A stretch of DNA of 64,000 nt, from the NCBI RefSeq assembly GCF_002865645.1, contig NW_020194685.1, positions 3,397,499 through 3,461,498 on the forward strand. Direction: 5' to 3'. Made by a program: the position numbers and the translations under genes. Shown here piece after piece: positions 27,143 through 35,858 of the stretch. A model generated the notes under the pieces. The model was not told the origin of the DNA. It ran no database searches and worked only from the letters and a program-made list of their open reading frames with translations. This DNA is from Hyaloscypha bicolor E (lineage: Eukaryota > Ascomycota > Leotiomycetes > Helotiales > Hyaloscyphaceae). The first letter of the stretch is position 1. Every line of letters begins with the position of its first letter.

Positions 27143-27769
27143 TCAGCCCCAGAATGCTACCGCCTGCTTGCCCAACGACGCCTGCCCAGCAGTGTTGGCG
27201 TGGCAGCCGTCAACCTCTTGTCCTTTCATTAGCTGGAATGTACCCGGGTAGGTCACATTCTGGGTAGCGTCCGCGGCAGCCTGCTTGGCCAGGGACTCTG
27301 TCAGCGCTGGCCCTGTAGGCCCAGCTAAAGCACAACTCGATGGGTTGTCTGGGTATATTGGCTGGCCAGTGATGTAAATCTTCGCGCCGGGTGCTGCGTG
27401 TTGGCGGGCATTGGCGATAAGACTTTTGACCTCCTCGTAGGTGGCCCCCGGATTCGCGAAGATACAGACTTGCACCCAGACTGCGTTGGGCTTGCCGTAC
27501 TTGGCGACCTGAGTGTCGAACAGCTTCCAGGACGCTGAGGTGGTGCTTGTCCAGGACTGGACCACCATGCCGCTTGTTCCGTACGGGCCCCACATGCGCT
27601 GCCCGCCGACGGCGACGTATCCCTGAGCGACGTTCTCGGCCATGGAGCAGCCGATGAAGCCCATCGAATGGGCCGGTTCGGCCTCCATGGAGCCAGTTTC
27701 GCCGGCTACGCCATTGAGTGCAAGGCCAACAGCCGCAAAGAAACGAAGAAGGTTAAGAGTGTAATGCAT
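27143..27769 (-). CDS. Secreted SGNH/GDSL-type hydrolase
   Basis: A single exon encodes 208 residues. Residues 1-23 (MHYTLNLLRFFAAVGLALNG...) form a good secretion signal. Block I appears as GFIGCSMAENVAQGY, where the usual GDS is GCS with Ser42 as candidate nucleophile. VDGCHANTAGQ gives Asp187 and His190, fitting block V. Between them an alternating beta/alpha pattern (NAVWVQVCIF, AKIYITGQPIY) fits the flavodoxin-like SGNH fold. Substrates of the superfamily include acetylated polysaccharides and lipids; the substrate here cannot be stated. The reduced Asp in block I could mean altered activity. The gene has normal base composition although transposons lie on both sides (the Fot1 element 215 bases away, a TIR element 196 bases away). 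Its RIP-free state suggests it is single-copy and maintained. Confidence 0.7.
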   Translation of the reverse strand: MHYTLNLLRFFAAVGLALNGVAGETGSMEAEPAHSMGFIGCSMAENVAQGYVAVGGQRMWGPYGTSGMVVQSWTSTTSASWKLFDTQVAKYGKPNAVWVQVCIFANPGATYEEVKSLIANARQHAAPGAKIYITGQPIYPDNPSSCALAGPTGPALTESLAKQAAADATQNVTYPGTFQLMKGQEVDGCHANTAGQASLGKQAVAFWG

Positions 27770-28091
27770 AACGATTTTTTAGTTTTGATACTATGGATGT
27801 TTGTTAGAGTTCGGCTTTTGTGTTGTTGAATATTGTTAGTGTTCTTTTATGTAGGACTCGAGGTCGTACTTATATATGTTGCGACGGACATGGTTGAGAG
27901 TGGTTGACAATTTGTACTTACCCAGCAAGTAATCCGCTTCTCTTCGTAAATTAAAAAAGTGAATAGCCGGACTTGACGTTGTTTTAAGGAGCCCTACCCT
28001 TAGTTAATTTGTCCGCGGGAAGCAATTTGTCTGTACTCATACAAACCCTTACTAAAACTTAAATAGTGTACTTTTCGCTACATAATTAATA

Positions 28092-28219
28092 ATAATTTAT
28101 TAAATATATAATTTATTAAATATATGATTTATTAAATACATAATTTATTAAATACATAATTTATTAAATACATAATTTATTAAATACATAATTTATTAAA
28201 TACATAATTTATTAAATAT
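28092..28219. repeat. 16-bp tandem repeat ATAATTTATTAAATAC
   Basis: About eight consecutive 16-bp units differ only at a few positions (the first units read ...ATAT instead of ...ATAC). There is no spacer structure, so this is a minisatellite and not a CRISPR array. It lies inside the TIR element. Confidence 0.85.
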
Positions 28220-28567
28220 TAAAAATTCAAAAATAAAAACAAAGTTAAAATATATATAATTTTATATTTTATTTTAAGGTTTTTCTTAAATAATTTAAAC
28301 TTTTTAATATAAAAAAGAATTGAGAATAAAATTTAATTATTATTTTATTATAGTTTTATTAATTTATTTAAAAGAAATCTTAATTTTGAAAAAGTTTATA
28401 TTAATATATATATTTATATATATTTACTTTTCTCTCTCTCTTTTTTATATTAATTAATTAAATACTAGTATTTTCTTATTTAAGAAAAATTATTTAAAAA
28501 AGAATATCTCGAATATTAATAAATTATAAAAGTTATTAAAAAATAAAATTCAACTTTAAAGAATTAT

Positions 28568-28875
28568 ATAATATTTATTATTTATATTTATTATTTATAT
28601 TTATTATTTATATTTATTATTTATATTTATTATTTATATTTATTATTTATATTTATTATTTATATTTATTATTTATATTTATTATTTTATTTATTATTTA
28701 TATTATATTTTATATTTATTATTTTATATTTATTATTTATATTTATTATTTATATTTATTATTTATATTTATTATTTATATTTATTATTTATATTTATTA
28801 TTTATATTTATTATTTATTATTTATTATTTATTATTTATTATTTATTATTTATTATTTATATTTATTATTTATAA
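28568..28875. repeat. 13-bp (ATTATTTATATTT)n and 7-bp ATTATTT minisatellite
   Basis: A run of about 300 bases built from a 13-bp unit ATTATTTATATTT changes near 28.81-28.86 kb to a 7-bp unit ATTATTT. It is pure A/T and lies in the interior of the TIR element; replication slippage is the likely origin. Confidence 0.85.
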
Positions 28876-29549
28876 AAATGACTTATAATATATTATTATA
28901 ATAGAAATATTAAATAAAAAATTATAAGTTTTTATAAGTAAAACATGAATTAAAGAATAAAACTTAGTTAATTTCTATAAAAAAAAAGAAGGAAAATAAA
29001 ATAATATATAAGCAAATTATAAATTATAAATATTTAAAAGTTATTTAGTTATATTTTATAATTTAAAAAACAAGTTTTTATTATATTATTAATCTTAATT
29101 TAAAAGTTATTTTCTTTCTTATTTTCTTTATAAAAATAATAACAAAAACTTTATTTAAATTATTTTATAAGAGTTATAATATATATAAATGTTTTAATTT
29201 CTTAAATCTCTTATTTTAATATAAATTATATTAATTAAATTAAAAGAAGTTTATAATAATTATAAATTTTTAATATAGCTAATATAATAGAAATTAAACT
29301 AATATCTTGCTATATACTTGTTTTCATGTAATTCTTTAGCTTCTTGCTTTATTTTATATTTAGTTTTCTTTCTTTTTAAAAAGAAGACCTTAAGTAACCC
29401 AATATATACTTCACCTGCACAATGCCTCCTTGATTCGTGGTTATACTCATTCGATTGATTTTTATGTATTGTATTTCCACCTACCCCTCTTTATTAATTG
29501 AGCGCGGACAAATTGCTTTCCGCAAACAAATTGCTTTCACTAACTAATA

Positions 29550-29911
29550 GCGGTTCCTCTCCCACTGCGCTTCGCTTGGAGTCGGGATAAGCAAGTGTCT
29601 CGGCGAGAGCTTGCCCCCAAAAAAACGCGCGCGACACTGTAATAATTTTATAAGAACGTACGAATTACCCACGCACAGCCCTTGAATTTTATTCTAATTT
29701 AGTAGAAGTTTAGAACTACATATAAAGATCTAAACAAACAATTATCCGACCGTGCACCGAATAGCAGGTCAAGTTATTCTTTCTTCAAAGTGAGTTTTAT
29801 GACTAAAATTCGTGGTTTTTCATATCCAATTATATGGTAGGACACTTACTTAGACAGGATACTTGCTTATCCCGACCACAAGCGAAGCGCAGTTGGGGAA
29901 GGGGGACCGGC
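29550..29911. mobile_element. Nested 362-bp MITE-like TIR element
   Basis: The ends are inverted repeats of about 50 bp: GCGGTTCC then ACTGCGCTTCGCTTG and GTCGGGATAAGCAAG on the left, with the complement ending ...GGACCGGC on the right, both flanked by TA. It is inserted within the right TIR of the larger element at 27,966-29,953. There is no open frame of note, so it is non-autonomous. Its base composition is less A+T-biased than its surroundings, suggesting younger age or less RIP. Confidence 0.7.
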
Positions 29912-29955
29912 TATTAAGGGTAGGGGCTTCTTAAAAGCGACGTCAAGTCCGACTA

Positions 29956-30129
29956 CAGTGAAACCTCGATATAAGGACACCGAAATTGTCCCCAAAAACT
30001 AAGCATATACCGAGGTATCCTTATAACGAGGTGTGGCACACAGCAAAATTAATCCCTGCGGGGCCAGCAGATGTATCCTTATATCGAGGATATCATTATA
30101 TTGAGTATCCTTGTAGCGAGGTTTCACTG
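29956..30129. mobile_element. Fot1/pogo-like MITE, 174 bp
   Basis: The ends CAGTGAAACCTCG and CGAGGTTTCACTG are perfect 13-bp inverted repeats flanked by TA on both sides. CAGT ends and TA targets are characteristic of pogo/Fot1 relatives. The motif CCTCGATATAAGGA recurs four times, once at the left end and three times inverted (near 30,015, 30,073 and 30,105), giving extended subterminal repeats. There is no coding capacity. It abuts the right end of the larger TIR element, sharing that element's TA. Confidence 0.85.
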
Positions 30130-30131
30130 TA

Positions 30132-31630
30132 TTATATATTCTCGGTATATAATTTGTCCGGAGCCAACGAAGAGCGGCTTGTTCGACGACTAAAAATTAG
30201 GTCAGTAATTTGGAAGTCAAATAGTTAAAATATCTTATTAGATCCTTAGAATTTCGAGGGCTAATAGGGTTTGATAGACGCGGGTAGTATGGACCGGCAA
30301 CCATTCGTCGCCATACGAGATAATTGAAGACCTCTCCAGTAAACCGCCCAGTGCTAAGCCGTTAGATAGATGCGGAGTACTTTTCTTCCTCAAGGGTTAA
30401 TACTGGTTCCCCTCTACCATGCATTGCCGGAACAAGTACCGCTCCGCTTCCCCTCCTACTATTCACTGTGTACTGGTGCCTTTGGAGCATGGCCGGGCGG
30501 GGTTGAGTTCAACGCCCCTTTGGTAAGGGCGATGTCACTGCAAGCCTCTCCCCTTTTCTCCGACACACCGATATCCAACCGGAACCGTTGCGGCATGGAA
30601 GAAAATGGTTGGGATCAAGAGGGGTTGTAAGGGTGTGGATTGAGTCCTGTCAGGGAAGTTAACTATGTAGACTCTGTGTGCCTAATAAGGTAACCACGCG
30701 TCACTAAGGATACTTCCAATTTCGATCCTTCCACGATGGATCATCGTCTGAAGGCTGTGGCGGCGCCAAGATCGGGTTTAGCCTTTGATTCATTCCTCAT
30801 ATTGATGCTTGGCTTTAAGCGAATACGTAAACGAGAGCTGACTTAAGGTGACTATTTCATAAGCGAGTACGCAAACGAGAACGAAGTGACATGCAAATGA
30901 TAAGGACCGCGGTCTTTTGATTATGAAGCATTTTATTGTCCCTAATTCGAGATGCTGTACTCGGCGCAGGGAACGCTTATCAGTGTAGAGATTTACGTGT
31001 GCTTTTAAAGAAGAGCTTTCAGGCAATTGGCGGCACTGTCGTAATTGCTTCCAATATCTACAGTACGCTTTTCAACAGGTCTGCACTGCTCCATCAGTAA
31101 GAGAGGCTTTCAACCCTCTAGAGTGAATGCATATTTATACCATATATACCTCTAGATTGAATGCATATTTATACCATACATACATTTCCTTTGAGCACAA
31201 TAACCCTAGGGCTCTCATCTCAAGTTTTAATATCAGGGATCAATTTGCCCTCTCACTGGCTCTCCCCCATCCATTCTAGAAATGCTCTAGTCAGTTTGCC
31301 AGGTCAACGCAAAAATATTTTATGTTCCTCGTTCTCGTTTAAGTTTCCTTGGCTCTGGCTTTCTGGTGTTACTCTGACGCGTCAATCACGTATCAATGCC
31401 TTGGCGCACGGCGCTAGTATGTGCTCGTATTTTGCTGCCGCTCGTCGCCAGGCCTTATAAGAAGGGATCTTTCCACTTGTTTACTTATTGTTTCTGATTG
31501 CTATCTTTCCCACCTCTTTCAAAATTCTCTCTCCGATCTCATCAGCCAACGTTATTCAATACTGAGAGATTCTCTTGCTACATTTTTGGTCGATCAACTA
31601 CCTAATATCTTTGTTCGAGATTTTGAGAAT
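30132..31630. other. Intergenic, with a 34-bp tandem duplication
   Basis: No gene is supported; short frames near 30.37-30.63 and 30.79-31.03 kb have no recognisable features. A 34-bp unit (starting CCTCTAGAGTGAATGCATAT) occurs twice in tandem at 31,115-31,182. Near 30.81-30.89 kb an imperfect 20-bp repeat (TAAGCGARTACGYAAACGAG) also appears twice. The last 150 bases are the probable 5' UTR of the RTA1-like gene. Confidence 0.5.
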
Positions 31631-32579
31631 ATGGCCAAAGAACAACCCTGGAACTACGTTCCTTCACTCCCTCTTGCTATTGTTGCCACCACAGTATTTG
31701 CTTCCTTGACCATCCTCCACATATTTCGGTTATTTAGAACTCGAACTTGGTTCTGTATTCCCTTCATCATAGGAGGCGCATGTGAGTTCAAAACACACAT
31801 ATTATTGACATTGTCTCTAACAATGTCTCTACAGTTGAAACAATTGGATATGGGGCACGCGCAGCCGGTCATTCTAACCTGGACTCCCTCACGCCATACA
31901 TTATTCAAGCGCTTTTAATTCTCCTCGCTCCGATTCTCTTTGCGGCATCCGTATATATGATCCTTGGCCGTTTGATCCGGGCGACATCTGCCGAGTCCTA
32001 CTCTATTATCCGTGTTAATTGGGTCACCAAAATCTTCGTTGGAGGCGACATATTCTCCTTCTTGGTGCAAGCTTTGGGTGCTGGAATGCTTTCTGGTGCC
32101 AAGACCCAGAATAGCAAGAAGCGGGGCGAAACAGTCATTTTAGCTGGCCTCATCTTCCAAATTATCATCTTTTGTTTTTTCATTCTAGTGGCTCTCGTCT
32201 TCCACAACCGCCTCCGCACCCGACCAACTGAAAAGTCTACTGCCTCTGAACTGCCTTGGGAACGTCTCATGTTTATGTTATACGGTGTGAGTGTCCTAAT
32301 CACTACGCGGAATGTTTTCCGCGTTATCGAATATGCGATGGGTGGTAAGTTTTTCTGCTAGCTAATAGCTACCTTAAGATTTTATATGGCGTTGTTGTTA
32401 ATCAAAATACAGAAACCGGTTATCTCTTACAAAAGGAATGGCCGATATATGTCTTCGATACAGTCCTCATGGCATGTGTTCTTGGTATCTGCCAAATGTG
32501 GTACGTGGGTAAGATCAGACCTAAATCAGACGACGTCGATCTCGAGACAATCGGTGAAGGCCATCAACCCTCTCAATAA
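31631..32579 (+). CDS. RTA1-like seven-helix membrane protein
   Basis: Three exons (31631-31781, 31835-32344, 32413-32579) give 275 residues. The start PWNYVPSLPLAIVATTVFAS, then WFCIPFIIGGA joined across intron 1 to FETIGYGARAA, and the later VNWVTKIFVGGDIFSFLVQA are hallmarks of the fungal RTA1/RTM1/RSB1 family. These proteins have seven transmembrane helices and are linked to lipid (sphingoid base) translocation and to resistance to membrane-active compounds. Introns are 53 nt (GTGAGT...CAG) and 68 nt (GTAAGT...CAG). The tail after the last helix is short and acidic (KSDDVDLETIGEGHQPSQ). The specific substrate is unknown. Confidence 0.9.
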
Positions 32580-33166
32580 ACCCAAATGGCTTGACCAACT
32601 TTCGAGGGATTTTACCATTGGCGTTGCCTGATGTTCATCGGGTCCAAACGTCGGCGAATGCATTGGAATTTCATGGTATCTTTCGGGATTGGCACGAGCC
32701 CAGATTTCTGCCAGGGAAGTCCGTCATAGATTGGAGCACGCAGAGTGTTTTGGCGTCTTTAGATATGTGTCCTTTATCATGCATTAGTTATTTGCAAGGT
32801 GTGTTAGACTGAGACTATGGGCCGTTGAGATAATATGGGAAATGAAAGGATTTTTGGTTATAAATTGCTAGGTTTCAATGTAATGCGTGTAAATCGAGCA
32901 GAGTAGGGAGTTGAATTGAGGTTAAAGAATTAATAAAGCTAGCTAGAAAAAAGCTCCAGTGAGGTGTGGAAGTTCTGGAATATATATGTGCAAAGCTGGG
33001 CTATGCGAAGTAATCGCTCCCCGCCCAATTGAGAGATCCCAACTGCAATACACCTCCTCAGCAGATACAAGCGTTTAGTAATTTGCGTATTCTATCTAAT
33101 TAGAGAGCACTATTTCAATTAAAGTTCGTCTGATATTAGTAATCTAGGGAGCCATACGATCTTTGA
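32580..33166. other. 3' flank of RTA1-like gene
   Basis: No gene is seen. It contains the probable 3' UTR and some A+T-rich sequence up to the target duplication of the miniature LTR element. Confidence 0.5.
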
Positions 33167-33171
33167 ACCAG

Positions 33172-33293
33172 TGTCACGGCCTGGACAAGCTATAGAAGTG
33201 GAATATGGTATATTTTGATATAAATATATATGAATAATTGTGCCCTAAGGGCAGTAAAGAAGCTATATATACGCCTGTACGCAGTACGTAACA
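33172..33293 (+). repeat. 5' LTR of miniature element
   Basis: This is the best-preserved copy of the 122-bp LTR. It keeps the C-containing form TGTCACGGCCTGG and ends in GTAACA, giving TG...CA boundaries. Confidence 0.8.
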
Positions 33294-34073
33294 TGCCCCC
33301 TCAAAAAGGAAAGGAAACGTCCCCGTTAAGCCTAGCCCATGCCGTCCAAATGAGCCATTTGCCCCTTAATATAAACTGGAAAGGAGGAACAAATAGAGCT
33401 TGTTATAAGAAGTGAGCTTATTAGAGGAAGGGAGCTCGTTATAAGAGCAAGATTGAGTAGAAGGCAGCTCTTAATAAGAGCAGGTATTGAGGGGCTCGTT
33501 ATAAGAGCAGGAGTAGGAGGAAGGGAGCTCTTTATAAAAGTAGGAGTTGAGAATTACTCTTCGTCTGCTTCGTCTTTGTTAGCGGAGGCAGAGGGGCTCA
33601 TTATAAGAACAGGAGAAAAGGATTATTCTTCGTCTTCTCTGTCTTTATTTTCTTTGTCTTCGTCTTCGTCTTCTTTGTCCTTATCTTTGTCTTCTTTGTC
33701 CTTGTCTTCTTTATCTTTATCTATATCGTCTTTATTAGCGGAGACAGAGAGGCTTATTATAAGAGTAGAAGTAGGAGAAGCAAGAGCAGAAGCAGAATCT
33801 TATAGCCAAATTTGGCGAATAAGTTAAGTAATTTATTAAAGTTGGATATCTAAAAGCGGGGCGCTATCTTGGAAAAATTATTAAGGGATCTTAGACTAGG
33901 GGGTTTTAGATACTATTCTAGAGGATAGTATAAATGTGGGTCGAGGACTTAATTAAGAGCTTATAAGGTATTAATATAGAGGTCGAGATCTTATAGGGTA
34001 TTAATTTGGAGGTCGATTAATTATAGGATATTAAATATTAATATAGAGGTTAAATCTTAAGGTATTACTACTA

Positions 34074-34195
34074 TATTATAGCCTGGATAAGCTATAGAAG
34101 TGGAATATAGTATATTTTAGTATAAATATATATAAATAATTATACCCTAAGGGCAGTAAAAAAGCTATATATATACCTGTATATAGTATATAATA
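34074..34195 (+). repeat. 3' LTR of miniature element, RIP-altered
   Basis: This has the same length as the 5' LTR but starts TATTATAGCCTGG and ends TATATAATA. Differences from the 5' copy are dominated by C-to-T and G-to-A transitions. Confidence 0.8.
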
Positions 34196-34200
34196 ACTAG

Positions 34201-34607
34201 ATAGGCCAAGGATATATTAATTTCTCGGATTATTAAATAGTAGGCTATACCTATATAAATCTTACTTTCTTACTAGTTCTAGAGCTTTAAAATTTAATAA
34301 AGCTCCTATAAACCTTTTAGACCTCTCGTTTAAGCCATTATTCTATTTTCTATTTACTTAATTATTTATTTAGCTAATATAATTTCTCAAACCTATCTAA
34401 ATCATTCCCAGATCTTATTAAGTTTCAAAACGATTTATCTAATCAAAAATAATAACTATTATTGTTCTGACCTCCGCGGCAGGTTTGCAACCCGTATATC
34501 TCCTTGGAAATGGTTTATGAAGCATTTCTCCTCTGAGATAGGAGACAGTGGTAGTGGCCGCAAAGCACTTAAGATACACACCTCAATGCACCGCCACATG
34601 TCTGGTT
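34201..34607. other. A+T-rich intergenic
   Basis: RIP-like A+T-rich DNA runs to about 34.46 kb, then ordinary sequence forms the probable 3' UTR of the Zn2Cys6 gene. No gene is seen. Confidence 0.5.
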
Positions 34608-35858
34608 TCAGAGCTGTGTAGGTGCGAATTCAGCTTCACCTTCGGAGAATATATCTCCATGGCCCACCTGTACCATAGCCCACCTCGCAGCTTCGGTCCA
34701 CTCCTTTCCAAGTCCAAGTAAATTCACACACAGCTCCTTGACAAGCCTGTTCCCTGAATACTTCGCCCACCACATCTGATCTAGTTGGCCCACCAGAACG
34801 CCCCAATACATGAATATTATCTGGGCCATCGGCTCGCCTTTCCTTAACTCATTCATAAACTCCGTCCCCGCCAAAACCAACCACGATAGTGCCATGTTCT
34901 GATCCATTATAAAGCATGTTTCCAATTGTCCTATTGCGCGTTCGTAGACCCCGTGTAAGGGGGAGTTGGTCATACCAGTGGTGGCGTCATTTAAATTCCT
35001 CAGAAGTCTTACTGGAGGCATCATCCGATCCTCCCTGAGGGGTTCAGCTTCGCGCTGAGGCCTGAACAGGATTCCGAAAGGACCGCCTTCAAGCCACTGG
35101 CGACTCACACCCACAATAGATTCGATGCCTTTAACAAAATCGAACAAGAGCAGAAGACTCTTGGTTGGCAACGTGGGTTCATCATCCTCCCCAGTGGGGA
35201 GGAGGGGCGATACAATCGTACAAGCCATCATTAATAAGGACGACGCGAAGACAGCATTGCAGTTAGACGGCGTGATATTCTGCAACACCATGTGAAGGAG
35301 AGCGATTGTATTATTCTGGTATCGAAGTGCTGCACTGACATAGGGAGCCGCCGAGACTGGATCCTGCAACTCGCTTGCGATGTGGAGAGAGGTAAGCGCG
35401 AGGATAGACTCCATGAGATACTCGTGCTTCAGCGCTTCTTCGACAGCATAGCCTTGGAGTATGCTCGCACATTTAGTAGTGAAGCTATGGCACGTTTTCG
35501 TGCACCAGTGGTGCATCAACTCGAGTTCTCTGAGCCTTGTTGCCGGCGAAAAGGGTGCATTGCTGATATTATAGCTGAGACCAAGGTCTTGATTCATGTC
35601 TGTGCTGGATCGAGGCGTACCTGCAGCTGGGTGGATCGAGGGTGCCGGGGGTCCGCCGGAGACTGGACTCAGTGTGTTTGAGTTGGAGTTCGCACCGGAA
35701 CGATTGTGTCGTGTGGAAGCTGGCCGCGAATACTGACATTCTTCGTCGCGAGAGATGCATGTTGCGCAGCGCGGGACTGCTTCATCACATTTAACGCGCC
35801 TTCCCTTGCATTGGTTGCAGCCATTGCGCGACTTATTATGCGGGCGTCTCGGTGCCAT
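34608..35858 (-). CDS. Zn2Cys6 transcription factor
   Basis: A single exon encodes 416 residues from the ATG at 35,858 (the frame is open further upstream but contains no earlier ATG). Near the N-terminus C14-X2-C-X6-C-X6-C-X2-C-X6-C (NGCNQCKGRRVKCDEAVPRC, then ATCISRDEEC) is a textbook fungal binuclear zinc cluster. A Ser/Pro/Asn-rich linker follows, then helices LRELELMHHWCTKTCHSF and YLMESILALTSLHIASEL that resemble the regulatory domain of sterol-uptake-control (Upc2/Ecm22-like) and related C6 factors. It presumably acts in the nucleus on nearby or distant promoters; targets are unknown. A 129-residue antisense frame inside is a shadow. Confidence 0.9.
   Translation of the reverse strand: MAPRRPHNKSRNGCNQCKGRRVKCDEAVPRCATCISRDEECQYSRPASTRHNRSGANSNSNTLSPVSGGPPAPSIHPAAGTPRSSTDMNQDLGLSYNISNAPFSPATRLRELELMHHWCTKTCHSFTTKCASILQGYAVEEALKHEYLMESILALTSLHIASELQDPVSAAPYVSAALRYQNNTIALLHMVLQNITPSNCNAVFASSLLMMACTIVSPLLPTGEDDEPTLPTKSLLLLFDFVKGIESIVGVSRQWLEGGPFGILFRPQREAEPLREDRMMPPVRLLRNLNDATTGMTNSPLHGVYERAIGQLETCFIMDQNMALSWLVLAGTEFMNELRKGEPMAQIIFMYWGVLVGQLDQMWWAKYSGNRLVKELCVNLLGLGKEWTEAARWAMVQVGHGDIFSEGEAEFAPTQL

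Larger units (their letters stand above)
27966..29953. mobile_element. TIR DNA element with A+T-rich repeat interior, host of a nested element
   Basis: The ends are inverted repeats: GCCGGACTTGACGTTG at 27,966 and its near-complement ending at 29,953, both flanked by TA. The match continues inward (CCCTACCCTTA, then AATTTGTCCGCG and AGCAATTTGT). On the right side the TIR is interrupted by a 362-bp insertion at 29,550-29,911; removing that insertion restores the continuous match. The interior is extremely A+T-rich with tandem repeats, and no transposase is readable, so it is either RIP-erased or non-autonomous. Superfamily is uncertain; TA target sites agree with Tc1/mariner. Confidence 0.65.
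33172..34195 (+). mobile_element. Miniature LTR (TRIM-like) retroelement, 1,024 bp
   Basis: Two direct 122-bp LTRs (33,172-33,293 and 34,074-34,195) flank about 780 bases. The LTR starts TGTCACGGCCTGGACAAGC and ends GTACGTAACA. Target duplications ACCAG (33,167-33,171) and ACTAG (34,196-34,200) differ by one C-to-T change, as RIP would make. The 3' LTR shows many more C-to-T or G-to-A changes than the 5' LTR. The interior has no gag or pol. It contains purine-rich repeats with GAGCTCRTTATAAGAG-like units and a CTT/TCG-rich tract that yields a 124-residue low-complexity frame, not called as a gene. It fits a non-autonomous terminal-repeat retrotransposon in miniature. Confidence 0.8.

Noticed and set aside
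28092..28219. Regular repeats resembling a CRISPR array
   Set aside because: Units are contiguous with no spacers and the organism is a fungus; it is a minisatellite.
33453..33827. 124-codon Ser/Leu/Glu-rich frame inside the miniature LTR element
   Set aside because: It is a product of simple repeats (TCTTCGTCTT...) and not related to gag or pol.
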